This document shows, in pieces, positions 26,926 to 39,000 of a stretch of 64,000 nt of DNA (position 1 is its first letter; every line of letters starts with the position of its first letter). Location: NCBI GenBank assembly GCA_900708905.1, contig CAADRB010000004.1, forward strand, positions 4,982,376-5,046,375. Direction: 5' to 3'. The translations under genes and the position numbers were made by a program. Under the pieces are notes generated by a model, which ran no database searches, was not told where the DNA came from, and worked only from the letters and a program-made list of their open reading frames with translations. The DNA is from Hymenolepis diminuta (lineage: Eukaryota; Platyhelminthes; Cestoda; Cyclophyllidea; Hymenolepididae).

Positions 26926-27488
26926 ATGAGTTCAGATAACATGCTTACCCTCATAACTATTGATGAAGTTGAATTTAGAGTAAAACCCAGTGACTGCGTT
27001 CTGTCAAAGGTTTTATGGCGATTTTGCAACTGTACGTTAGCCTCCCTGTGTTAATATTTTGTAAATTTCATTACAGTTGTTTTCATGAACTTAGAATATT
27101 GCAATTTTTCTAAACCGTAGGCAAAGATAAACTATCATCCCCTAAAAGTATTACTATACGTTCTTCAACCTTCCAGAAGATTTTATATTGGCTGCAAAAC
27201 CATACCTACATGTACACATATTTGGAGGGACTAAAATTCGAAGATCTTAATGAATTTGATAAAAAATTCCTCCAGGTTGATGATGTTACTCTGATTAATA
27301 TTTTTAAAGAGGCCCACTTGCTAATGATCGATCAACTTGTTGAAATATGCGCCATAGCCCTGGCGGACCGCCTGGAAACAAAATCTGTGGATGAAATTCG
27401 AGAACTTTTCCATGAGTTGGACGATTTTGAACCAGGTGAAATAGAAGAGATAAGAAAAGAAGCTGAAAAACTCAAGATTGGTCATTAA
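26926..27488 (+). CDS. SKP1-like protein, two exons
   Basis: SKP1 is the adaptor that links F-box proteins to cullin-1 in SCF ubiquitin ligases. Exons are 26926-27031 and 27121-27488, separated by an 89-nt intron (T|GTACGT...CCGTAG|GC, phase 1). The product is 157 aa, close to the usual 160 or so. The N-terminal POZ-like part has MLTLITIDEVEFRV, then LSSPKSITIRSSTFQKILYW where SKP1 has its LPNV---LKKVI-W segment. The C-terminal F-box-binding part reads FDKKFLQVDDVTLINIFKEA, DQLVEICAIALADRL and SVDEIRELFHELDDFEPGE, with IRKEAEKLKI at the end; the usual terminal W-CE is absent. The frame stays open upstream to 26800 and encodes an acidic stretch, but with no ATG. Starts at 26926 or 26941 are therefore the candidates, unless an upstream exon exists. 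It is divergent, so it may be a specialised paralogue. Confidence 0.8.
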
Positions 27489-30014
27489 TTTCCTCTCTAA
27501 ATGCGGAAAATATGAAATAGCTTGCTGTAATAATATATTTTGTTGTTGTCATTATTATTTTCACTTTGAGCTTGAGCTTGTACCATGTCTTGGTAAGTGT
27601 TTAGGATGAATTATAGGAATTTATATACCTTGAATATATAGAGATATAGAAATTAAACCGAGTTGGGGCTTACAACTTTATGTTCTACTTTAGCGATAAA
27701 ACAGTATGTACAGTTATTCCAGAAAAAAGCGTATATTTTGCAAACATGCGAGAAATGGAGCATACAGGAATATATCTAAGGCGTATCAATTAAACCCTAT
27801 TTTTACCCTCTTTAGTGTGTGGCCTGTAAGTTGTTTATAGATTTCTAATATTTATCCAATTTTAGTATACCGAAATTTTATTTCAAATTGTAACGCTGGT
27901 CTCAAATCTTTCTCACAGTAATCTCATGAATGACCAATGTAATCCTTTCACATACTTTGGCTCATTAGCAAAAGAGATAAGACAAGCTAACGAATATCCC
28001 CTGGGCTAAAATATAACATGTAAGAATTAGGCCAATTCTGAAATCAAATACAATTTTAATTTGTATTAGCCACTTTACAGACTCTATCCATTTTTCTTTC
28101 TCACCCTACCTCTTTTAAGGTGATGATAAGAGAAGAAAAGATTTGGTAACACTGGCCGATGAATAATGTGAAATATTCATAACTTTTACGACTGTTATTT
28201 AAGTTTATTTGTGGTAAATAAAGAGAGGTGAAAACCAAATCTCTATTAAAGTCTTCACACTCAAAGAACCTGTCTACCAAATTTCTTAATAAAATTTTAA
28301 CTATCGACGATCTTTAGCTGCTCAAGCAAAATCTAGCGAAGGAAAATTTATTTGATTTTCAAGTAGGTATTGAATATTATTAAGAAGATAGCGATTCGTT
28401 AAAATAAATGTCAACCGCAAATGTTAAGTGGAACCGAACTGATCCTCGTGCATCTTCGATATCAATGAAAATGATAAAATAAGAATCTGATGGTTTAATC
28501 AACACAATCTTTTTAACTGCTTCACAAGTGCCACAAAATTTCTTTTACAAATAGAGGAAAATTACGTAATTATTTAAATAATATCAACGTATGTCAAAAT
28601 TAGATAGATTTATCAAAATTCTTCGGAAGCAATTGCATTTCAAGAGGCATACAATCAGCACGGACCTAGAATTTACATGTCACATTGAACTTGCAATAAA
28701 ATATTCAATTTCATCATTCTGTTTCAATTTAAGATTTTAACCATGTACAAAGTAACTTCATAAATAAAAATCATGTTGGAATTTCTACTGAGACCGATTT
28801 AAGTAGCCTAATTCGCCAAATTTTCAGTTAACGTGTGTGCAAAGGTCTGTCATGTTGCCTACCATTAGAAAATAAGGAGGAAGAAGGGTAAGATTGTAAG
28901 TAAGTGGCTTTAAAACTCCATAGAAAACAAGGAGATTTCATGAAGATTTTAAATGGACAGGCATACTGAAGCTATTAATTTACTATGAAGCGTTTAGTCA
29001 AGTTCGCCGCCTAGGAGTTCCAGTAAACTTATTTCTTTCTTCCAATTTCACCATTAGAACATAAAAATTCTTAAAAAAGAAACATATCTAATAACAAGTG
29101 GCCCTATTGTCTTAAAGATGAAACCGAAGTAAATGAGTTTCCTAATTTGCAAATGAATAAAAATTTTCACCCCTTAAAATTACCATCCACTTAGATTTTC
29201 ATCCACTTGGTCAAACCGAATTCTTAAGGAATGAAGTTTTAAGTACAAAGAAACCCAGACGGCAATGATGGCTGTGTTGAAATTTTATTGTTAAGATTGA
29301 AATTCTAAAATTTATCTTTTCAAACCCTTTTCTCCTCGGCAAATAATGTATCGAAATCTATGTATAGCATCCTAGATGTGACCTTTTATTTAAAGACAAT
29401 GAATTGGACTCATTTACTAACCATATAACTGAATAAAATATTCTCTAACATATCAAAAATTACCACGACAACGAGCTTAAGATCAAAGTGGATATGATAC
29501 ATTTGCGAGATTTTCATCTAGTAGATTAAGGCGTTTTAAATCTTTTACCTGGATGTTCACTACCATAATTTATATTCTTTTGTTATTTTATTAATCAAAA
29601 TTAATCTAGTTAGCATTGTTTCCACGAAATTTTATTATTTCCGTACCCTTAACAGCAAATTCTTAAGTTTTGTTCTCTCCCTTGTATTCTATCACTTTAC
29701 GAAAATAAATCGTGATGCATTCATTTACCTTTCATTCGCATTTGAGCAATTTATGTGAAAGCAGGTTTCATGGAAAGATTAAAAACTTACCATTTAATTA
29801 TTTGAGCATCGATAAGATAGTCTGTCATAACTGGGCTTTATCTTGTGATTAGATATAAGAAAATGTTTCGCTATTTTCTGAAACGTTTTGCCAATATCAT
29901 TTTTAGGTTCAGGCACACTCTTGTGTAAATTAACCAATCAGCGGGTGATTATTTCACAGTGTGGCGAAACTCATTAGGATACCAAAACTTAGGCGCGATT
30001 TATTCAATGAAAGA
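27489..30014. other. Intergenic region between the SKP1-like and receptor genes
   Basis: AT-rich, with no gene supported on either strand. It should contain the 3'UTR of the SKP1-like gene and the promoter of the plus-strand receptor gene; no clear element was recognised. Confidence 0.5.
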
Positions 30015-33000
30015 ATGACATATTTGGAGACGGGTTTTCTCTTCTTTGCTTTGGCAATTATTGGATATTCAAATGGATCAGTAGTTCCAATAGGTGAATT
30101 AAAGTATTTAATTGAATAACACAATTTTTTTGTTTATTTCAGCTTATACTCCAGAACTTGGAGTTGAACAGCAGCAACTTCAGTCACGTAATGTTAAACC
30201 AATACTGATAAAACTGGAGGATTTTAAATATCCCCCCCACTCCGACGGTAAGTGCCTCATAACCTGATCTTTCTATATTTTGGAAAAAAAAAAAAGATTT
30301 TGCATTCTAATAAATATTTATAGCTGAAGTTTATCGGGCAGCCATAGGCAAATTCAATGCCTGTTTTGGACTCAATACAACAGCCGAAAATATGGCCTAC
30401 TTCATAATTGGTCATCAATTACCAATTTCTAAAAGTAATTCAAACTGGCTTCATATGGAGCCCGACATTGTAACATTATCACCTGTGGTAACAAAGTTGG
30501 CGAACAGTAATCCCGAAACAGAAATCCGCGTTTTTGTATCGGATGAATCTGTGGGTAAATTGAGATTGTCCATATATTATAAATTGAAAACCTTACAATT
30601 TTAACCCTGTTCGTACCATAAAACTTGAGAAGACTAAATGCTTCTCCCAGAGACATAATTATCAGTCCTAGGTTATACAAGAATGAGAGTGCATTAAATA
30701 TATCGATACAATAGTGGACTAAGATTTAAGGTGTCTCGTTGCCATATTTCTGGCAGAGAGTTCATAAAACCAAAGGCAATATCATAGGCATATTTTGGGG
30801 CCTATTGTTAAGAGAAGGCACAAGATGGTACTAGCGAAAAATTGTCAGTTAAGGAAACAGTCGCAAATATAATGAATGAGAGAGTTTTAAGGAAGTCGAA
30901 ATCGGAATTCTTGAGTATATTTCCTAATTATATATATTGTTCCATTATTGCTTGTCATCCCAAATTTTTTAACCCCAGAACGTGTCGCCCAGAGCAAATT
31001 GAGAAGAAGATTTCAACTGACCCATCTCCCTTAATCTTTTTCTTTTAAGTGTTCTAGCAGCTGGGTTTGTTGAAATTTGTCCTTTTTAGACTGTCACAAG
31101 CTACGAGAAGCGGTTTCGTCTATTTTTCAATGGTCTGTTATGACATTTGATAATAATATGGGACTCCTGAAAGCACTGACAGAATTTAAACCGTACATTG
31201 AAAATAAAAGAGTGAGTTATGCAATATGTGACGCAGGAAAAGAGCTTGGATTTGCGAAAATAATGCTGGACTATGTACGTTAATGTTCATAATAGTGTAC
31301 TTATTAAATAAAAACAGATACATTCGTATTTTGTTTCATTTTAGCTTTTAAAGAATGGGATATACTATGGGTCAGAAATATATATCTACACATATTCCAG
31401 TATGGTATGTTATTAATATGGTACTTCAATTACAATATTTAAACTAGATTAAACAATCTAATCTGGATATCATGGAAGAGTTCGCAGTTGCGGGAGCTTA
31501 TTTGGGAGTGATAACACCAGCTTTGTCCTCATCTGACATCGATGCCGTGAATTTTACTGTAAGATACATCGAAAGATTGGCTAGTCATATTAACGGTAAT
31601 GGTGATATTTCAGTAAGTGGAGAAACTGTTCAATTCACATCTGCCAATTTTCTCAAATTAATTCAGTCAACAGAGGTAAGTATATATTTGAGAAATCATT
31701 GCCAACTGTACCTTTCTCATTATTGCTCAAATATTTCCACATAAGAAACAGTTGGCGAAAGGGTGAAAAGATAAACAGAAGCAGAAAGTATAAGTAAGAT
31801 TACCGAAAGAGTCTTACTTCACTCGAATCCAGGATTCATTATGAAGACCACTTTAATTTAATTTTACCGTTTTGTGAAGTAGATGTAAGTTTTCTTTAAA
31901 AATCACAATTCAGACTATAAACCACTGTAGCCACCAATTGCAGATCGTATCAAATACTAAAAGACTTCATTAATTAGTAATAATATGTTTGTTTGTTTAT
32001 AAAGATAGTATACACTTTAATATTAGCACAAAAATTGCATAGCTAAAGCTGAAAGGAAATGGTTTGTGAAAGAAGAAAGGAGAAATGGTACATGGGATAC
32101 AAGATTTTCACTTCCACACCGCCGAATTCAGAAGAATAAGTGTTGTTGTTTTTTCATCAATTCGATCGGAGAAAATCACTTTGAATCTCACTTAACTGTT
32201 GAGGATGACATTCTGTTATTTGACGTTTCAATCACCATTATTTTTTGTAAAATGTAACAATTAGTTTCCCTTTGTTGACAAAAGAATGGGAAATGTCGTT
32301 AGGATTAGTCTCTACATCAAGGACAACCACCTACATTTTTAACTTTTTGACCAAAATGTTAATAAATACGCTTCCTCTGCCTCATGAAATAAAGTTAAAG
32401 CATATCAATTACATTTTACAAAATTTATTCCACATTCTTATTGATTCTTCAATAAAGTTCTCTCATTCATTTCAAATTTAAATCAACTCTGCATCATTTA
32501 AATTTCATCTGAAATAAATCTACGTAGATTCCTCTTGTTTGTCAGCTTAACCTTCCCTATGTCCTTAAGATTACTCAATTTAACCTTAATTGGCGTTAAT
32601 AAAGGACACCAAACTTGGCAATTTCAAGTCAGTTTATGTTATTTATCACGGAATCACTCTAACCCAAATAGATTATCAAAAATCTGCAGCCATTTATATC
32701 AATTATGGTTTCCTCAGAATTACTCTGCATCCACATGACACTAACTTATCTCCCTCAATAACGTCGTAGTGATAACTCTTTAGCTGTAATTTTTCAATGA
32801 AACTATCCAGTTACTTCTATTCTATCTCATTAATTTGCATATAATAGTAAACAGACACAAATTGGGTAGCCTTCTACAAGACATTCCCAATCATCATTTT
32901 TCTCCCTCTTCATCTTCATGGCTGTTGTACAGCCAGTGCTTGGACTTCCAATTAAGGAAAGACTATTGTATGCTGTAGCTATTATAAGCATGTTTATTTC

Positions 33001-36000
33001 TTAGTCTAAAGGGCTTCGTTGTGTTAGATAGAAAGTCAAGATAGATACCCTCTCTCATGCATCTGGTGAATATATTTCCTGCATAATTTTCTTATTACTA
33101 AATGTCCATCTCTTTGGCTTATTGATTCATCTTCAATTACCCTAAAATATCTTTCCTTTCCTTTTCCTTCCAGTATATGATATCGACCGATATCATGGAC
33201 GTGACATTAGATTTCTCAACCAGCGGAGAGCTACAGACTCTCAGCTTTTATTTTTGCGAATTTAAACCCTATAATGTAAGTTTTCGTTGAAATTTGCTTT
33301 TTTTCTCTTTCTTGCCCACATAAGAATATTATAAACTACCACTTTCCAAAGAAGTGCTCTCCTGGATTCTACAAAGTAAAGGACAATTCGTTTGAAATAG
33401 GAGTAAAGCTTAATAGAAAGAAGACTGTAAAGTTGTTGGTGTTTCAGGTATGTCAAATTTTAAATAATATATATTATAAAGAAAAATATATTTTAATTTA
33501 CAATCTTTTTTTAGGATATGACCTTTTTGCCATCATTTGAAGACATGGAAATTTCGATGGCGATCCAAATGATCAAGATTATATTTACTTCTGATATTTC
33601 CTATTCCTACGAAATCGTGAATGTTCCTTCCAGTTCCAATGTTACTGTTCAGGAAACTCTTGTGAAGACATTGAATAATCCTCAAGTAAGTTTTTATAGA
33701 AGAAATTTTAACAATTGCTTATAGTAATGAGTAATAATTATGATTAATATTACGTCTCTCTTTAAGACCACATACACAATGTCGGCATTTCCTATACTAC
33801 TGGATCCTAATCTAGATGTCCAATACACGCATGCTGTGCTCTATGATGGAATTGTAATGATTAAGATTCGTGAAGCCACTACGGTTAATCTTTTCCACAT
33901 ATTCGACGTTGTTAGTGGCTTCATCTGGTTATGTGTCTTCGCCTCTCTCATATTTGTGGCCCTCATCTTCTTCGCTATCAAAACTGTCAATGATCATCAG
34001 ATGAAGCAGATGGGAGAGACTCCTGAAGACGATGATATCTCCTTATTTCGACAATTTTTCAATGTAATCTATCAGAATTTCTCCGCAGTTTTGCTTGCCA
34101 AGGTTCGTTGTAAACTTCACCATATTATTCTCTTACATTTTCGCGTAATTTTCGAAGGAATGCCCTAATTAATAAGATAGACATTTGAATGCATTTGAGA
34201 CAGAAAATAACTGTTAAAAAAAGGGAAACAAGAAATTTTATAACCTCAAATAAAAATGTGACTGATTACTTCAAAAAATGATTCATTCTAATATTATTGT
34301 ATTTCATATTTATATTCCTCTTGATTGCGAAATTAATTAATTTCACATTTGAAATAGTCTAGATCGGTCAGAAAGTTGTCTTATCTCCTTTCGATTTATC
34401 CAAACATTTGATTTCTAATCTTCCAAAAATTTATTTATACTTTTTTCATTATTTTATGTAATTTGAAGCTCTTAAGGTCGTTTTCGCATACAATATTTAA
34501 TATGAATTGTAATCAAAACATATTAAGTGAAATCTGATTTAATCGCAAAGAACAGAAATACCGCTTCATATCAGAGAGGAAATACCTTAAGAATAGTTAT
34601 ATGCTTCTGATTATTAAAGAAATACCTAAATCAATGACATTCACTTCACTGGCTCCTTTTCAATCCACCAATAACTGTTAACGTGCAATTTATATTATTA
34701 TTCATATCGTAACAAACAAGTTTACAATTATTAATCACAGTGAGGCATCGCAATACAATACAGCTCAAAGCGTTTATGGTGAGGAGGGGCCAATTCAGAG
34801 TTCAAAAGCAATATTTAATCAGATTTCTGATATCTCATTTTTTCGTAGTCAATCCATATATCTTACCTCAGTTTTAAATATACTGTGTAAAGTCATCCCT
34901 CTTTTCTCCCTATCTTCGTTATAAAAAGAGGATTTATTACAAAGCACCAAACAAACAAGACAAGATAGAATGAAAAGCATGAGGACCTATAAAATTAATA
35001 AAAGTAGAAATGGATTAAGAAGGCATAAAAGGGTATAAATATGAGGGAAAGCGACCATCTTGCCACCTCCGTCTAAATCAGTGTAGAACTGAACCGTTTC
35101 TATTCGGTTCCTGCAAACCCATGTTGCTTTGGGGGTTGGTAAATGTCTCCTTACTGGTTTGGAGAGGTTGCTAGATTATTCTAGTTCACGTTTATCAATA
35201 TCTATGCGTTAGTAGCTTACAACTTCCTCCTTACCACTCAATTCCTCTATAAATGAGCAATATATTGATGGTCTCTACTCAAAATGTGACGCTAGAATTT
35301 GTTAAAGAAAGTTATGCACTGAACGTCACAATACTGAGGATATTAATCTTAATACCACAGAGACACATTCCCTTGCAATCTTTTCAACCTGGCTGCCCGT
35401 CCCACACAATTGGTTTATGTACCAGAAATTAGCAAAGTCAAAAAAATTTAAAAATTTTAAAAATTGTACTTCATCGCTTCACACAGTATAAATACACTTA
35501 TAAACATTGATCAAACAGAACAAAATGGTTTATTATTTAAACTCCTCAACTGTAAATTAGTATTAAATTTATGAATTATCAGATACACATTTGGCTAAAC
35601 ATTTCGATTTTGCTAGGAAGTAGAAGAAAAGCTCCTAAGTATATTGAGTTTTCTCACTCCTTCTGGGGATAAATAAAATTTTTCAGGGATCTGAAAGAAA
35701 TGATATTCTATTGTACGGAAATATATCAAAATTATGAATTGATCGACTAAAACAGATAACCGAACCAATGTGTTATTCAAAGAGTTTCCTAGAACTAAAA
35801 ATCTGCTACTAAAAATAAGGATAAATCAAAATAAAATTGAGATTTTAGTAGATAATCTTGAATATCATTTATTATAGGTGCTAGTCAAGCCAAAACAGCC
35901 ATCAATAAGATTGCTATATCAATCTTATTGGATAGCCTCTATCCTTTTTGTGGCGACGTACGCAGCGGCTTTGGCTGAACAACGATTTTTAGTGAGGGAA

Positions 36001-39000
36001 TCCCCTGTTCCCTTTGATTCTCTGCGTGGTCTCGCCTACAATACCCAAAACTATCGATGGTTCTTTATTCGCAACAGTTCGGCAGTGTGGAAAATGAAGG
36101 TTGGTCTGAATTTCACAGAAACCCATGAAGTTTTAGATATCATACTTTCAACTCTATACAAATAATTGTATCTCAAAACAGCTAATGTGTAGAAGGTGGA
36201 AGCGAACCGTATTCAGTAATTAACATTCGTGTGTTGAGTTTAAATCATCCAAGAAAAGTGTATGCAAATCGCTAATTTACAGCAACACATGCATTTGAAT
36301 GGGAGTGTAAACATCGTAAAACGACGAAACAAAGTCAATATGACGGTAAAGGAGAAAAAATTTTGGTAGTAGGGAATCCGTAGAGAAAGGAAGGGTTGGA
36401 GAATGTCATGGAGAGAAGGATGGAATCCAGGGATCGCACTTATGAGAAACTCGCAATGTATCAATCTCTTTGTTGATCAGGATTAAGTACTGGGCCTAGC
36501 CACTGACAATACTAGAAGTGTTAGGATAGGTACCAATCTTATGACTTCTGTCTGGGCAGATAAGCAAGTTGACCGCTCCATCACCAGTGCACATAGGTTA
36601 TTTAAAACGTTTATTCACTTTATCACTTAATATAAAATAAAGTTCCTCATTTGAAAGAACTGGTTATTTTAGTCCGGAAAGAAGGGGCAGGCAAATAAAG
36701 TAGGTTTATGATCCTAAGAACCATAAAATCGATGAATACTGCTGTGATGGCAATGAGCGAACCTATTCACGTCATTTAATCGTGTTAAAGCACACTTTTT
36801 CTCTATCTTAAAGAAAAAAATATTTTGAGCTACGACAGTGGTGATATCAACATTTTTTGGAAATAACCCAAACACAGGTCTTCACCAGAATATTACAAGT
36901 TGCAAATGCATATTTGTAAATAGAGACGTTAATGAGAATATCTAGCGGGCGTTTTTTCCGGCATCCAGAATCCGGGTCTCTGGACATCGCATTGTTCACT
37001 AATTTTATGAAATTTTTCAAGTACCTTTGAGATCCTCTAATATGCATCCTTGCATTCCTTATTTCTCGGGTCTTAAGAGTGGTGTAAAGCGAAATCAAAC
37101 ACTTTGCTCAAGAGGAGTTTTTCACAAGACTTATCTTAATATTTTTGTTTTAATCTAAACTTTATTTATTCATATGATCAGCAGGTCAACTATTTATTTC
37201 GTTTGGAGTTTATATCGGACATATCAGTTGCAGATGGAGACATATTTCTGCCAATATCAGATATTATTAGAGGAAGTAAAAACAAAATCGAACAATTTCG
37301 GCATTGAAAAAAGTGCTATTCTTAAGATCTCTGTATTTTGAACGTTTCCAACGGAAATAAACCTCAAATTTGTCGTATCTTTTTCCGTGAAGGTTTTATT
37401 TTTAATATTACCTATTTTAAGAAATCATTCTAATTTGTTTTATCATATACAAAATTTATAATGTGAAACTGCATTAGAATATACAATTTGAGTGTTTGCA
37501 GATAAAATGACATCATTAATAAGAAATCAGTTAAATATAATTATTTTAATCTGCGAATTTTTCATTACAGTCACTAAAATGAAGAAATACTTGGAGGGAG
37601 AGAGTGAAAGAATGGGGTCAGAATGTATGGATGCATGTGATATCAAGAGCACACTAAGGCGTCACTACGTGTTAAGCTGAATTGATAAAAATTGAATAGC
37701 AAGCCTTATTATGATCAAGTTGCGATCTTGGCTTACCCGCGATTAGTCATCGATCTAACGCCCTGTGTTATCTAACTTCATATTTTGTGCCTCTGCTCTC
37801 CTATCTACCAACATTTTCACTCTATTGATTACCTGATTGACACCATAATATCTGTTTTGCCTCATTTAAATATTCTCCAAATATCTCTGTTTTCTTTCAA
37901 TTCAGCGGTAGTAGAATTCGAGAGGATTGGAGGAGCACTAGCTTATCACATTCTTTGTTCTCTTTTGGCAATTTCTAAGGCAAAATTTTCCCTAACATTG
38001 TTAAATAATTAGAAATCGAATTCTTGATATAATAAATCTTATATCTTTATACTTAGTCATATTTTAATCGTTTTATTAAGTATTCAGGATTATATTTTTA
38101 ATGGGTCTTAATACTTAAGGATGAGGAGATGCGTAATGAAATTTGAAAGAAAGTAGGTGATGCGTATAAAATTTGCTTAATTATCTCATTCCAATCCTAG
38201 TGTAATAGTATCATCCTTTTTCGGTATCGCAGAATTCAAGTGATAATTTAAATGCTAAAAATTTTAATAAGGTCAGCCATGTTTTAGGTTTAATTTGATG
38301 ATAACACTCAAACAGGCATCACTTTAGTGGTATTGCGAGATAGTTTGCAAGGAGTGTTGCCTAGTAGTAGCACCTTTTATATATAAAAAATCACGGAATT
38401 GATGCAATCTCGTACAATGTGATATGAAATACGGTGGCGGTTTACATAGAATTATAGAATAATTCACTTAAGCTCAAAAGAGAGGAAAAATTTACAAATT
38501 TGTTATTATGCAAAATATGAAACTCGCAAACTATTTACATTGCACATTTCAGCGAATTTTCTCCTTAATACATACCTACTACAAATATTGGTACAAAGAA
38601 GTTTTAATGGGAAAGTACTCAAAAGAAAATTACTAGAAATCGATGTGATATGATACGAATGATACCGACAAGGTGAAAATCAAAACGATCTTGAACTAAA
38701 TATCATTTAATTTGAACTCATGAAACTCTGTGAATACAAATAGAAAATCGATAATAAAGGCCAATTATCATATTGTGAATGAATCCGAAATAACTTACAC
38801 AAATTTAAATAATCATATTTTTTAAAACAAAAAGGCCTTAAATTGAAGAAAATCTTAGTATTAGCATAGAGGGTAGATCATTTATTTCAGTTATTGCCAA
38901 AGCTGTTTTCTATTTTATTATTATTTCTAATCTAACTTCATACGATCGACAACATTACTTGTTCTAAATTTTATTAATTGCGGATTTTGAAAATGAAAAT

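Noticed and set aside
27001..27054. SKP1-like exon 1 read through to the stop at 27054
   Set aside because: The donor at 27032 joined to 27121 restores a continuous SKP1-like frame, so the read-through end is intronic.
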